DNA of 64,000 nucleotides from Granulosicoccus antarcticus IMCC3135 (GCF_002215215.1 NZ_CP018632.1:886001-950000); one strand, 5' to 3'; positions 1-9,535 are shown, counted from the first letter of the stretch. Translations and numbers: made by a program. The notes: generated by a model not told the origin, from the sequence alone.

Positions 1-805
1 GGGCGCGAGCAGCGGAGTGTGATGCGATGACTGGTGCACGTGATTGCTCTATGGCTTGCAGATTGGTCTGTTTGCCAGGATGTGAGATATCCACGATGAT
101 GCCCAGACGGTTCATTTCATCAATGGCTTGTACACCCAAGGCGCTCAAACCATCATTAACGAAGTCCTCTTCGGCTTCACCGGTATGAGAGTCGCCAAAT
201 TGATTATGACCGTTATGAGTCAAAGACATGTAGCGAGCGCCACGGTTGTAGAAGTCTTCTATGTTGTTCAGATCCAGCCCTAGCTGATAGGAGTTCTCCA
301 CACCGATCATAGCCACTTTCTTGCCGCTTTCGGAAATGCGGCGAACATCATCCGATGTCAGTGCCAGCTCGATTCGTTCGGGAGCATATTCCTCAACCAG
401 TCGGTGAATGCCTTCGAACTTTGCGATGGCTTCGGCGTTGGCAGCAGCATAACCTTCCTCGTCGAGTTCGCCTTGTCCCACGTAAGCAACAAACCACGCT
501 ACATCGAGGCCGCCTTCTTCCATATTCCCTAGTGTGACCTGCGTGCTCAGATCCATGGAGTAATTGGATTCGGCTGTGAAGTTGCTTGCGCTGATATCGT
601 CATGCGTGTCGATGGTGATCACGCGTTCATGAATACCCTGAGCCCTTAATACAAGTTCGGCCTCGCTCTCTGTTGGTGAATCTACCTCATCGTCAGAATC
701 AGAGCAGCCGGCCAGCGCAAGAGAGACAGCCAGCGAGACTGTCATCAGGCTTCTGCGAGAGAGTAGAAAAGTGGGAGTTCGATTGATTCCTGATAATCTA
801 CGCAT
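1..805 (-). CDS. Peptidase M19 (membrane/renal dipeptidase family) lipoprotein, C-terminus cut by window edge
   Basis: Zn-dependent dipeptidase family protein; 268 residues are visible and the C-terminal part lies beyond base 1. The N-terminus carries SRRSLM followed by a hydrophobic stretch and the lipobox LALAGC (Cys34), so it is probably a lipoprotein, possibly Tat-exported. Metal-binding Asp/His are seen in ITIDTHDDIS just after the signal, and the family motifs LGIIVDISH and PVIASHSAAR lie near the window edge. The ATG at 805 is preceded by AGGA about 12 nt upstream. Family assignment is firm; the true substrate (dipeptide, D-amino-acid dipeptide or another amide) cannot be told from sequence. 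No obvious operon partner is seen; the next gene upstream on the same strand ends at 990. Confidence 0.88.
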   Translation of the reverse strand, partial: MRRLSGINRTPTFLLSRRSLMTVSLAVSLALAGCSDSDDEVDSPTESEAELVLRAQGIHERVITIDTHDDISASNFTAESNYSMDLSTQVTLGNMEEGGLDVAWFVAYVGQGELDEEGYAAANAEAIAKFEGIHRLVEEYAPERIELALTSDDVRRISESGKKVAMIGVENSYQLGLDLNNIEDFYNRGARYMSLTHNGHNQFGDSHTGEAEEDFVNDGLSALGVQAIDEMNRLGIIVDISHPGKQTNLQAIEQSRAPVIASHSAARA

Positions 806-850
806 AAAGCAAAGTCCTGATGATTATGAATGTGCAATCCAAATTATCAG

Positions 851-875
851 AACTATTTCGCATAAACGAATAGTT
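851..875. promoter_or_regulatory. Imperfect dyad in front of the M19 gene
   Basis: AACTATT(T)CG and CGAATAGTT flank a 6-nt centre about 46 bp upstream of the M19 start; one extra T breaks perfect symmetry. The position fits an operator or a promoter-proximal hairpin, but no regulator is adjacent. This is sequence observation only. Confidence 0.25.
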
Positions 876-989
876 GCTGTAATGTAATTTTTTAGGAATT
901 GCATGCAGTGTCTAAAGTCTCACAGGCCTGGGTGTTGGTCGTGAGTGCTCGTAGTTCAGCGCAAGTTTTAATGATTGCGACCTCGGAGG

Positions 990-1991
990 TCAAATCGATG
1001 TGCCCGGTAGAGCCTGCATGCCCTGCAGTGTCTGCCTTACGGCATCATCCAGCTCGGTTCGAGGTTCTTCCCCCAGCAGCTCCAACAATCGAGTGTTATC
1101 CAGACGTACCGGATGGCGCCATAATGGCAATACTTCCAGCGCCTCACGTGGAAAGCCGCCAAGAGGTGCCAAAAGACGCATGAGCCACCAGGGAAACTGA
1201 CGAAGGGGAAGCTGATACCCGATAACACGCTCGACGGCATGAGCCATTGCTCGTCCGTTCTTGTCCCAGTGACCGGCAAATTGCAGACATTCGAACGAGC
1301 GGAGCGATGAGCGACGCTCGATCAGCTGAGCAAAGCACTCCGCCAGGTCGGGCAGATAGGCGTAAGCATGACCCGCACCATTGCCCACCGAAACGAACTT
1401 GCTCACCGGCCGAGTGGACGCCACCATGGCCTGGCTGAACCAGCTGGAGCGTGCGTTGGCTCCGAAGAAATCCCCGGCCCGCAGGATCAGACTGGGTACC
1501 TCAGGTGCCGCTGCCGCCAAGCGTTTTTCCATCTCTATGCGAATACGTCCCTTGCAGGTACGCACCGTTTGAGGCGTATGTTCCGAAATCACCGGGCTGC
1601 TTGCTGCATCGAAGTTGTACAGCGTGCCGGGCAATACGATACGTGCTCCTCCCTGAGCTCGCGCAGCAGCAATCGTATTGTCCAGCATGGGTAGAACCTG
1701 TGTTTTCCAGTGCCGATAGCCCGGTGGATTGACCGCATGGACAATGACATCGACTCCTTGGGCAACACGCTGCACATCGCCTTCGAGCATGGCGTCTCCC
1801 TGTTGCCAGTCAATACCGGTAGTGATGAGCTGGTCCCGCCTGGCTGCCTCTACATCACGCGCCAGGCCGATCACCTGCCAGTCCTTGCGAAGAAGCTTGT
1901 CGGCAATTTCGCTGCCGATACCTCCGGTTGCGCCCAGTACCAGTGCCCTGCCAGGGTGAGGTTCTATTCGTGCAAATGATTCACTATTCAT
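990..1991 (-). CDS. NAD(P)-binding epimerase/dehydratase-type (extended SDR/NmrA-like) oxidoreductase
   Basis: 333 aa. The N-terminal Rossmann motif ALVLGATGGIGSEIADKLL is the NAD(P)-binding loop of atypical/extended SDRs; VIVHAVNPPGY follows the usual second strand. No clear YxxxK catalytic pair is obvious, so it may be an NmrA-like sensor or a reductase of unknown substrate. The start is taken at 1991 because GGAGG sits 7 nt upstream; a longer frame reaching 2087 would run into the control region of the divergent LysR gene at 2106. The head-to-head arrangement suggests that the LysR protein controls it. Confidence 0.8.
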   Translation of the reverse strand: MNSESFARIEPHPGRALVLGATGGIGSEIADKLLRKDWQVIGLARDVEAARRDQLITTGIDWQQGDAMLEGDVQRVAQGVDVIVHAVNPPGYRHWKTQVLPMLDNTIAAARAQGGARIVLPGTLYNFDAASSPVISEHTPQTVRTCKGRIRIEMEKRLAAAAPEVPSLILRAGDFFGANARSSWFSQAMVASTRPVSKFVSVGNGAGHAYAYLPDLAECFAQLIERRSSLRSFECLQFAGHWDKNGRAMAHAVERVIGYQLPLRQFPWWLMRLLAPLGGFPREALEVLPLWRHPVRLDNTRLLELLGEEPRTELDDAVRQTLQGMQALPGTSI

Positions 1992-2105
1992 CAATGCCTC
2001 CAATTGTCTGCTGTTCCGAATTAAAGACAACATAGCGCCGCTGATTCGCATTGAAAATTGACAATCTTCTTCTAATAGCTCATACATTTTTTATGAGCAA
2101 AAAAT

Positions 2106-2987
2106 TTGGACTGGAATGATCAACGTGCCTTTCTGGCGGTCATCGAAACTGGCAGCCTCTCGGCGGCGGCACGTCGACTAGACGTGGCCCAGGCAACGGT
2201 GCGCAGCCGTATCGAGTCTTTGGAGGCGGTACTGGATACCGTGTTGTTCACCCGCTCGGTGAATGGACTGGTACCAACAGATCGTGCTCTGACCTTGATA
2301 GAGCCGGCACGCGCCATGGCCAATGCGTCGGCTGTCTTTGTTCGCACAGCCTCTGCCGATTCCAGCCAGATGGCCGGTGTTGTGCGCATCAGTGTCTCGG
2401 AATTTGTGGGGGTGGAGGTACTGCCTGCCATGCTCAAACCACTACGTCGGCTACATCCAAAGCTTGTTCTGGAAATCGATCTTTCCAATGCATCGGCGGC
2501 CATACTTGACCGGGAAGCCGACATTGCAGTTCGTATGCATCAACCACAACAAGGCTCCTTGATCGCCCGCAAGGTGGCCTCGGTAAAGCTGGGTCTGTAT
2601 GCCCATCACGCATACCTGCAAATCCATGGCGAACCGACAGACGTTACAGAACTGGCAGGCCATGACTGGATTGGTCCGGACCGGGCCAGCAGGGATCTGG
2701 CCCTTGCCGCGAAAATGCTTCCCGACGTCAGCCGTCAGCGCTGCGTGATAAGCACCGACAGCCATCCGATGCAACTGGCAGCGGCACGTGCCGGATTGGG
2801 TATCGCAGCCATTCAATGTGTAAGCGGTGATGCTGATTCTGAGTTGCGGCGTGTACTGCCGGACCTGTCGATAGCCACACTGGACACCTGGATCGTGACC
2901 CATGCAAACCTTCGAAACGTACCGAAGGTTCGAGTGGTTATAGATCATTTAGCGGGTTGCTTCAGGCGCTATGGTGAGATGGCATGA
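2106..2987 (+). CDS. LysR-family transcriptional regulator
   Basis: 293 aa. N-terminal winged helix: DWNDQRAFLAVIETGSLSAA then a recognition helix region ATVRSRIESLEAVL, followed by a substrate-binding domain with PAMLKPLRRLHPKLVLEID. Length and layout match the family. The start is a TTG at 2106, chosen because LysR proteins of this subgroup begin almost exactly so; no in-frame ATG lies nearby and the ribosome site is weak. It is divergent from the oxidoreductase at 990-1991, with about 114 bp between, the usual LysR/target layout. The effector is unknown. Confidence 0.88.
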   Translation: MDWNDQRAFLAVIETGSLSAAARRLDVAQATVRSRIESLEAVLDTVLFTRSVNGLVPTDRALTLIEPARAMANASAVFVRTASADSSQMAGVVRISVSEFVGVEVLPAMLKPLRRLHPKLVLEIDLSNASAAILDREADIAVRMHQPQQGSLIARKVASVKLGLYAHHAYLQIHGEPTDVTELAGHDWIGPDRASRDLALAAKMLPDVSRQRCVISTDSHPMQLAAARAGLGIAAIQCVSGDADSELRRVLPDLSIATLDTWIVTHANLRNVPKVRVVIDHLAGCFRRYGEMA

Positions 2988-3164
2988 TGGGTGTGAGGTG
3001 TTTCAAGGTCCGTTCAAGGCACTTTGCCGATCTGCCAAATTTACGATCTGTGTCGATGCCAAGGCCTGATGCATAACAGTACTGTGCTTTTTTCTAATCT
3101 GTTATGCATTTGTGAATGACGTTTGTCCCTGTTCGGGAAGGCGACTCTGACGGATAATCGCCCC

Positions 3165-3890
3165 ATGAACAGGATTCAACTCAAGAACACCGTGCTTTTG
3201 CTCCTGCTGCTTGGCGTGCAGTCTGCCGTGAACAGCGTATTGGCTGCCGAGCCTGATGTGGATGGAATGCGGGACAGGTTGCAGGCTTGCGCCGGTTGTC
3301 ATGCTCAGACCGAGCAGACTGCGACTCAGGCTGAGTCTCGGGCCCAGATTTACTATCCGCCAATCGATGGTAAACCGGTGGAGTATCTCTATCAGCAGTT
3401 ACTGAATTTTCGCGATGGGCGCAGAGATAATCCTTTGATGCAGCAGATGCTGGCGTATCTCAGCCCCGAATACCTGCACGAGATGGCTGCCTACTATGCA
3501 CAAAGGCCATCCACTCATGTGCCAGTAAGCGCAGCAGATAGTGTGGAGCTGACGACAGGCTCAGAGCGAGCACGCAGGCTGGTGGAGAGCTCAGATGGTG
3601 ATCGACCCGCTTGTACCGCCTGCCATGGCGACGATCTGAACGGAGACGGAGTGGCTATTCCAGGCTTGCGCGGACTGGGCGCTGTCTATATCACCGCTCA
3701 GCTGGGTGCCTGGCAGGCTGGCACTCGCAGCGCTCGCGAGCCCGATTGTATGGCTGATGTCGCCAAGGCACTCGATGGGGCTGATATCGCAGCGATTGCG
3801 CAATGGATAGCCAACGCACCGCCCGGGCCTGATCTGGCTGGATCTACCGCGCCACAAGAATTACCAGTGCCATGTGGAGCGGTGCAATGA
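3165..3890 (+). CDS. Diheme cytochrome c, periplasmic
   Basis: About 241 aa with an N-terminal signal peptide (LLLLLLGVQSAVNSVLA, cleavage near AAEP). Two haem c attachment motifs are visible, CAGCH in the N-terminal half and CTACH in the second half, so it resembles two fused class I cytochrome c domains (c4/c553 type). The start is placed at the ATG at 3165, directly before the signal peptide; a TTG at 3123 would add an implausible leader. Its 3' end overlaps the next cytochrome gene by ATGA, so the two are translationally coupled. It is probably an electron carrier for the triheme partner and a dehydrogenase encoded elsewhere. Confidence 0.88.
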   Translation: MNRIQLKNTVLLLLLLGVQSAVNSVLAAEPDVDGMRDRLQACAGCHAQTEQTATQAESRAQIYYPPIDGKPVEYLYQQLLNFRDGRRDNPLMQQMLAYLSPEYLHEMAAYYAQRPSTHVPVSAADSVELTTGSERARRLVESSDGDRPACTACHGDDLNGDGVAIPGLRGLGAVYITAQLGAWQAGTRSAREPDCMADVAKALDGADIAAIAQWIANAPPGPDLAGSTAPQELPVPCGAVQ

Positions 3891-5137
3891 GGCCCCTGTT
3901 GAAAATAACCGTAGGTATTCTGTTGTTGTCGAGTCTGCTCAGTGGTTGCTCAGAGGATACACAGCCGCAAGCAAGCCTCAGTCCTCTGGCTAGCCATTTC
4001 GACAATGTGGTGGAACGTGGTCAATATCTGGCACAGGCAGGTGATTGCACTGCCTGTCATACACAGATGGGTGAGCCGGAGTTCAGCGGTGGCAAGGCAA
4101 TACCGACACCTTTTGGCAAGATATACACCAGCAATCTGACCTCGGACAAGCTCACCGGGCTGGGTGAATGGAATGCTGATGAATTCTGGCAGGCGATGCA
4201 TCACGGAAAGTCGCGTGATGGTCGTAGCCTGTACCCGGCATTTCCGTATCCCAGCTACAGTCTGGTTACCCGTGATGATAGTGATGCTTTGTTTGCCTAT
4301 CTGCAAACTGTTCCGGCAGTCGAGCAGTTGCCGCCTGAGAATGAATTACGATTTCCCTATAACACTCAACTGGCCCTGAATACCTGGCGAGCGCTCTTTT
4401 TCCGTCCGGAGGCTTTTTCACCGAACGAGCAACAGACGGAATCCTGGAATCGCGGCGCCTACCTGGTGCAAGGTCTGGGTCATTGTGCCGCCTGTCATAC
4501 ACCGCGCGGTGCACTGGGTAATTCAAAGACCGATATCGATCTGTCGGGTGCACACATTGAGGAGCTGGGCTGGGATGCGGTTTCTCTGACTCGCGGCGTG
4601 CTCAGTGAGAAAGACAAACAGGGGTTGGTAGAGCTGCTACAAACCGGAGTCAATGAACGTGATGTCTTGTCCGGTCCCATGGCTGAGGTGGTGCTGCATA
4701 GTTTGCAATACCTGAAGTCTGATGATCTGGGTGCCATGGCAGACTATCTGTCGAGCCTGCCTGAAAAGGCGACAGAAAAAGTCAGGCAATTGCGTGTCAG
4801 TGAGTCGTATACGCAGGAGTTGCGTGAGGCGGGGCAATCCATCTATGTTGAGCAATGCGCTGATTGTCATGGCAAGGATGGCCAGGGTGAGCCTTATCGG
4901 TATCCTGCGTTGGCAGGCAATCGCGGCGTCACCGCAGCATCACCGAACAATGCCATTCGACTGTTGGAAGCCGGAGGTTTTGGCGCCAGTACTCAAGGGC
5001 GGCCAAGGCCTTACGGCATGCCTTCATTCGCACATCAGCTCAGCGATGATGAGTCGGCTGCGGTGCTCAGCTACATTCGCGGCGCCTGGGGTAACTCTGC
5101 CTCCGCCGTATCACCTGAGGCGTTGCGCCAGCACTGA
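3887..5137 (+). CDS. Triheme cytochrome c lipoprotein (dehydrogenase electron-transfer subunit type)
   Basis: About 416 aa. Signal with lipobox LLSGC near residue 20, then three c-type haem sites: CTACH (QAGDCTACHTQ), CAACH (HCAACHTPRG) and CADCH (QCADCHGKDG). The three-domain pattern with GxYLxxAGDCxACHT is that of the cytochrome subunit of membrane alcohol, gluconate and molybdo-aldehyde dehydrogenases. The start at 3887 overlaps the stop of the diheme gene by 4 bases. No dehydrogenase subunit flanks the pair, which is unusual; the molybdenum hydroxylase at 20862-23711 is a candidate partner (inference). Confidence 0.88.
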   Translation: MRPLLKITVGILLLSSLLSGCSEDTQPQASLSPLASHFDNVVERGQYLAQAGDCTACHTQMGEPEFSGGKAIPTPFGKIYTSNLTSDKLTGLGEWNADEFWQAMHHGKSRDGRSLYPAFPYPSYSLVTRDDSDALFAYLQTVPAVEQLPPENELRFPYNTQLALNTWRALFFRPEAFSPNEQQTESWNRGAYLVQGLGHCAACHTPRGALGNSKTDIDLSGAHIEELGWDAVSLTRGVLSEKDKQGLVELLQTGVNERDVLSGPMAEVVLHSLQYLKSDDLGAMADYLSSLPEKATEKVRQLRVSESYTQELREAGQSIYVEQCADCHGKDGQGEPYRYPALAGNRGVTAASPNNAIRLLEAGGFGASTQGRPRPYGMPSFAHQLSDDESAAVLSYIRGAWGNSASAVSPEALRQH

Positions 5138-5155
5138 GAGGCAGGGATTTAAGGA

Positions 5156-5179
5156 GGGGGGCGATTCAGGCAGCCCCCC
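5156..5179. terminator. G/C hairpin between convergent genes
   Basis: GGGGGGC and GCCCCCC pair around a 10-nt loop between the end of the triheme cytochrome gene and the end of the phosphomutase gene. There is no long T run, so termination in either direction is plausible but not proven. Confidence 0.55.
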
Positions 5180-5188
5180 CGTCTCATA

Positions 5189-6625
5189 TCAATCGAATGA
5201 GAGCGTCCGTACATTGTCTAAAGCCTGAAGTACGCAATCACAGGCCTCCTTGTAATTGTCAGCCTCTGCATAGCAGCGCAGCTCCGGGGCATTGCCGGAT
5301 GGTCTGAGGTGAACAATGCGGCCATCTTCCAATGTCACTCTCAAGCCGTCAGTTGCATCTGTCTTGCTTATCACAAAGTTCTGAAAACCCAGCTTTTTCA
5401 ATAAAGTGTCAGGGTCAGATTTTCCTTGTGCAATTATTTCCTGACTTCTTTCAGTGGCGAAGTCTTTGATACGATCGCTGTGCGTAAAACGCTGCGGAAG
5501 ATCATTGACCAATGCTGAAATTGGTTCTTCGCCGGCTGCGAATAACGTCATGATTGCAGGCAGCATGGCATCACGCGTAGGCAGCGCTTTCAATGGTTGG
5601 CCGTTTAGCTGTAAATCGCTTCCCAGCAAGAAGCCACCGTTTGCTTCGAAACCAGCCACCGAATTGTATTTGCTGGTCAGATTGGAAAACTCTGCAATGA
5701 CGTAAGGTGAGCCAATCCTTGTGCGTTCAACACAAGAAAATTTACCACTTGATTCAACGGCTGTATTACAGCTGACAGGAATTGCCAGGGCTTCGATGCC
5801 AAGTGCGCCGGCTGTTAACAAGCCAAGTATGTCACCGCGCAACCAGTCGCCATTTTCGTCAGACAGGAGTGGACGATCACCATCGCCATCCGTTGAGAAC
5901 AGAGCATCAAGTTCATGCTCATTGCACCATGCTACCGCCTTGGCCTTGTCCTCTTCTGAAACCGCCTCGGTATCGATGGGTACAAATTGATCGCTACGCC
6001 CCAGGGAGATAACTTCAGCACCCAGATTCTCAAAAATACGGCAGTAGATATCCCGGCCAGCACTGGAGTGTTCGTAGATACCAATACGTTTTCCAGTCAA
6101 CCAGGGGGTGGAGAAAATGGAGGTATAACGTGTGATGTAAGCACCTATGGCGCGATCGCTGGCTTCCAACTCTGGCAGATCGCCTAATTCAGAGAACTCA
6201 ACCTGCTCAGTAAGGATGACTTTTTCATCCGCTTTGCTGATTTCACCATCGGGACGGTAAAATTTGAGTCCATTACGATCAAAAGGAATATGACTGCCCG
6301 TTACCATGATGGCGGGGATGCCATCTTCTTGTGCAACATAGGCTAAAGCAGGGGTCGGGACCACGCCGTAGTAATCGACATCAATATCCAGTTGTTTCAA
6401 TGCAGCTGCACAAGCGCTGGCCATCTTGTAACTGCTAGGGCGGTTATCAATTGCCATTGCCACCTTTGGGACGTCGAAATTACGTTTCATGCCGACGATA
6501 AAGGCATGCGTAAATGCCGCACACACGTCAGGTGTCAACTGAGTTACCAGGGCACGAGCACCGCTAGTACCAAACGCAACGCCACTTTCCTCGATAACGG
6601 AAGAGCTGATCAGTTTTTTAGTCAT
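5189..6625 (-). CDS. Phosphomannomutase/phosphoglucomutase family protein (alpha-D-phosphohexomutase)
   Basis: 478 aa, the usual family length. All four signature loops are visible: [10 protein letters not shown] at the N-terminus, the phosphoserine loop [11 protein letters not shown] (TASHNP in most relatives), metal-binding [10 protein letters not shown], sugar-binding FEANGGF and the phosphate-binding [10 protein letters not shown] near the C-terminus. It should interconvert hexose 1- and 6-phosphates; mannose versus glucose preference cannot be decided. The active-site Ser is retained although the loop differs from consensus. It stands alone, and its product would feed GDP-sugar or polysaccharide synthesis. 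Confidence 0.9.
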   Translation of the reverse strand: MTKKLISSSVIEESGVAFGTSGARALVTQLTPDVCAAFTHAFIVGMKRNFDVPKVAMAIDNRPSSYKMASACAAALKQLDIDVDYYGVVPTPALAYVAQEDGIPAIMVTGSHIPFDRNGLKFYRPDGEISKADEKVILTEQVEFSELGDLPELEASDRAIGAYITRYTSIFSTPWLTGKRIGIYEHSSAGRDIYCRIFENLGAEVISLGRSDQFVPIDTEAVSEEDKAKAVAWCNEHELDALFSTDGDGDRPLLSDENGDWLRGDILGLLTAGALGIEALAIPVSCNTAVESSGKFSCVERTRIGSPYVIAEFSNLTSKYNSVAGFEANGGFLLGSDLQLNGQPLKALPTRDAMLPAIMTLFAAGEEPISALVNDLPQRFTHSDRIKDFATERSQEIIAQGKSDPDTLLKKLGFQNFVISKTDATDGLRVTLEDGRIVHLRPSGNAPELRCYAEADNYKEACDCVLQALDNVRTLSFD

Positions 6626-7025
6626 AATATTCTAAACATCATTATGGAGGCAGTAAAGATATTGGCTGGCGAGGTTTTGTGGCGGAATAATTATAATAAG
6701 TAATAAGGTAATGCCAAGTCCGGTGAGTAATTCATGCATTTGGACTTGTACCGCCAATTGAGAATAAACAGCGGAGAAATGATGATTTTTGCTAGTGAAA
6801 AGTGCAGCCGTTGCTCAGCTCAGAATGATGAGGTACAGACGGCACTATTTCATCGCTAATCTGTAGACAACGATACCAGACTGTTGAATGCTGCGTCGAT
6901 AAGTAGGGTCGGCGCAGGGCTCTTGACTGGATGACCGATGAGGGGCTATGCAAGCTGTAGTCTGAGCATTTATTCCGGATTGATTGCAAATGATAGAATA
7001 GGGTATTCACCAACAGGAACATCCT
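6626..7025. other. 400-bp intergenic region
   Basis: Divergent control region between the phosphohexomutase and the 2-oxoglutarate semialdehyde dehydrogenase. Apart from the 26-residue ORF and the ribosome site AGGAAC before 7026, no clear gene, repeat or strong promoter pair is visible. Confidence 0.5.
6779..6859 (+). CDS. Possible 26-residue microprotein ORF
   Basis: A short ORF starting ATGATG has GGAG 2 to 5 nt before the two possible starts and encodes a peptide with a CSRC motif near its middle. It lies in the 6626-7025 gap upstream of the aldehyde dehydrogenase. It may be chance, a leader peptide or a small zinc-binding protein. Confidence 0.2.
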   Translation: MMIFASEKCSRCSAQNDEVQTALFHR

Positions 7026-8555
7026 ATGACGCTTTATGGCAGCCGTATTGCTGGCAAGATTCATGACGACGGTCCGGTCTTCGAAAATGATCCCGTATCC
7101 GGAGAACGCTCTTCATTCACCGTTGGAACACCAGAGCTGGTAGAGCAGGCGAGCAAGGCGGCGGCGGATGCTTTCAAGTCCTACGGTCGCACTACCCGTG
7201 TCGAGCGAGCGGAGTTTCTACGAACTATTGCTGCAGAAATCGAGTTACGGGGGCCGGCGATCACTGCCATGGGCGTTGCCGAAACCGGTTTGCCTGCTGG
7301 GCGTCTGGAGGGTGAGCGTGGCCGCACGACCGGTCAGCTGAAGTTGTTTGCCGAGCATATCGAGAAAGCTGAATATCTGGATATCCGTCATGATGCAGCG
7401 TTACCGGACAGAGCCCCTGCGCCTCGTCCTGATCTGCGTCTCATGCAACGACCACTGGGACCTGTGGCCGTCTTCGGAGCATCCAACTTCCCATTGGCGT
7501 TCTCTACTGCCGGCGGTGATACGGCCTCAGCCCTTGCCGCCGGTTGCCCGGTGGTCGTCAAAGGACACCCCGGACATCCGGGAACCGCCGCTATCGTAGG
7601 TGAAGCCATTGATGCTGCTGTGAGTAAATGCAACTTGCACCCTGGTACGTTTTCACTGCTTAATGATGGTGGGCCGGGCAATGAGGGGGCAGACAGTCGT
7701 GCGGTGGGCGCTGCACTGGTCCAGTCTCCTTTCATTAAGGCTGTTGGTTTTACCGGTTCTCTTGGTGGTGGTCGTGCCTTGTATGACCTTGCCAGCCGCC
7801 GGGCTGAACCCATCCCTTTCTTCGGTGAGCTAGGTTCTGTTAATCCGGTCTTTGTCTTGTCAGCGGCGGCCGAAGCACGTGGTGCACAGCTGGGCAAGGA
7901 GTGGGCCGGATCGCTGACAATGGGCGTCGGGCAGTTCTGCACCAATCCGGGTATCGTTGTAATTCCGTCAGAATCAGCGCAAGCGTTTGAAGAATCTGCC
8001 GTTGCCGCTTTGGCGGATGTACCTGAATCAGCAATGCTGACAAGTGGTATCGCCAGTGCCTATCGAAATGGTGTCAAGACTCTCTCCAATCATGCGGGTG
8101 TCCGGATAGTGCAAGCACCAGAGGCCGACGGGCGTGGTGCTGCTCCTGTTGTGCTTGCCGTCACCGCAGAAGATTTTATTGCCAATCCTGGCCTTGCCCA
8201 TGAAGTATTTGGTCCAGTCGGCATCATTGTATCGACCCATTCCAACGAACAGATGCTGACGATTGCCCGTTCCATGGAAGGTCAGCTGACCAGCACCATG
8301 CAGCTTGACGAGGCTGATCATGCATTTGCGGCCGAGCTTCTGCCTGAGCTGGAAGAAATCGCGGGTCGTATTCTGTGCAACGGTTTTCCAACAGGCGTTG
8401 AAGTTGCTGATTCCATGATGCATGGTGGTCCATATCCGGCATCGACTCAGTCATCGACAACTTCGGTTGGCACGCTGGCTATACGGCGTTTTCTACGGCC
8501 TGTGTCTTACCAGAATTTCCCAGCAGGCTTGTTGCCATCTGACTTTGGCGCTTAG
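7026..8555 (+). CDS. Aldehyde dehydrogenase, 2,5-dioxovalerate (2-oxoglutarate semialdehyde) dehydrogenase type
   Basis: 509 aa. Oxidises 2-oxoglutarate semialdehyde to 2-oxoglutarate with NAD(P)+, the last step of non-phosphorylative pentose, hexarate and hydroxyproline breakdown. The family is indicated by the N-terminal layout (TGLPAGRLEGERGRTTGQL), the cofactor region VFGASNFPLAFSTAGGD, the general-base Glu in FFGELGSVNP (about residue 268) and the nucleophile Cys in GVGQFCTNPG (about 304). AGGAAC precedes the ATG. It is a single-gene unit ending in a strong hairpin at 8580-8608. Its substrate could come from the sugar-acid genes at 23.7-28.4 kb and 54-57 kb (inference). Confidence 0.87.
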   Translation: MTLYGSRIAGKIHDDGPVFENDPVSGERSSFTVGTPELVEQASKAAADAFKSYGRTTRVERAEFLRTIAAEIELRGPAITAMGVAETGLPAGRLEGERGRTTGQLKLFAEHIEKAEYLDIRHDAALPDRAPAPRPDLRLMQRPLGPVAVFGASNFPLAFSTAGGDTASALAAGCPVVVKGHPGHPGTAAIVGEAIDAAVSKCNLHPGTFSLLNDGGPGNEGADSRAVGAALVQSPFIKAVGFTGSLGGGRALYDLASRRAEPIPFFGELGSVNPVFVLSAAAEARGAQLGKEWAGSLTMGVGQFCTNPGIVVIPSESAQAFEESAVAALADVPESAMLTSGIASAYRNGVKTLSNHAGVRIVQAPEADGRGAAPVVLAVTAEDFIANPGLAHEVFGPVGIIVSTHSNEQMLTIARSMEGQLTSTMQLDEADHAFAAELLPELEEIAGRILCNGFPTGVEVADSMMHGGPYPASTQSSTTSVGTLAIRRFLRPVSYQNFPAGLLPSDFGA

Positions 8556-8579
8556 TCGTCAAGGCTTGTTTCAGTGAAT

Positions 8580-8608
8580 GTACCAGTCGGATAGATTCCG
8601 ACTGGTAC
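8580..8608. terminator. Bidirectional terminator hairpin
   Basis: A perfect 12-bp stem (GTACCAGTCGGA with TCCGACTGGTAC) around a 5-nt loop lies between the convergent aldehyde dehydrogenase and PRC-barrel genes. Confidence 0.75.
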
Positions 8609-8621
8609 TTGTTGGTCATCA

Positions 8622-9413
8622 TCACATCATGGGGTAGAGGTAGTAGTCGGACAAGGTCGATACATAGCTGGTCTTGATGGCTTTGAGGTCACACAGTTGC
8701 GGGCTTTTTTCAATGGTCTGCTTGCTCATCGTGACGAACAGCTTGCTCTCCTCCCAGGAAATTCTCTCAATGGACTCAGGGGTGATGACCACCGTACGAT
8801 CGGGCAGCCACTTGCTGGTGTCCAGCGCCAACAAGGTGATGTTCCATTGGTCTGTGTTGATAACCAGATCTGTCACCGGTCCCAGCTCCCCGTTGATTGC
8901 CGATACGGTATAGCCCAGAATTTCGCTGGCGCTGCGTAAATGCCGATCGGCGTAATCTGCATCCGAGACGTCGGCTTCCTGCTTGTCCATTTCCTGCTCT
9001 GCCAGAACCGCGGAACGTTCGATCAGGGTCTGGGGCATTAGCACTCCAGAGTAACCGGGAAAGAACAAGGTATCCTGCCCGAACGATGTATAGAGCAATT
9101 CGCTCTTGCGTTGCTCACCAACGGGGTGATGTTCATCAACGGAGGGAGCATTTTCAATATCCGCTTTGCTGATGGATACGTGAAAGGTGCGGGTGGCAGG
9201 GGATACCTGAGTAAAGTATTTGCTATCCAGCAGTATCTTGTTGGACGAGTACCAGTGTCCGGTTTCGACGACAAACCACTTGATGGCCCAGGTATCGTCG
9301 TCGAAGTAGATATCATGAATATTACCAAGCGTCTCATTGTCGTCGCTTGGCGATGTCTGGGTGCCGCTCTTGACATCATAGTGTCGCAGATCGGTGAAAA
9401 TACAGTAGGTCAT
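8622..9413 (-). CDS. PRC-barrel domain protein, two repeats
   Basis: 263 aa, soluble, no signal peptide. The N-terminal third (TLGNIHDIYFDDDTWAIKWF) and the region after about residue 165 (EILGYTVSAINGELGPVTDL...ITLLALDT) both read as PRC-barrels, the fold of the photosynthetic reaction-centre H-subunit and of RimM. Stand-alone bacterial members of this type have no established biochemical role; some are stress-linked. GGGAG lies 6 nt before the ATG. It is a single gene in front of FumC's 3' end, with no known partner here. Confidence 0.82.
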   Translation of the reverse strand: MTYCIFTDLRHYDVKSGTQTSPSDDNETLGNIHDIYFDDDTWAIKWFVVETGHWYSSNKILLDSKYFTQVSPATRTFHVSISKADIENAPSVDEHHPVGEQRKSELLYTSFGQDTLFFPGYSGVLMPQTLIERSAVLAEQEMDKQEADVSDADYADRHLRSASEILGYTVSAINGELGPVTDLVINTDQWNITLLALDTSKWLPDRTVVITPESIERISWEESKLFVTMSKQTIEKSPQLCDLKAIKTSYVSTLSDYYLYPMM

Positions 9414-9535
9414 GTGCTTCTCCCGAATATCAGGGTAGAAACATCAATGTACTACCACCCGGATAGACAGGCAATCTTTGTAGTAATTACCCTCAGTCCT
9501 GTCGTTCTGACTGCCGGCAAGCCTGTATCAGCTGC

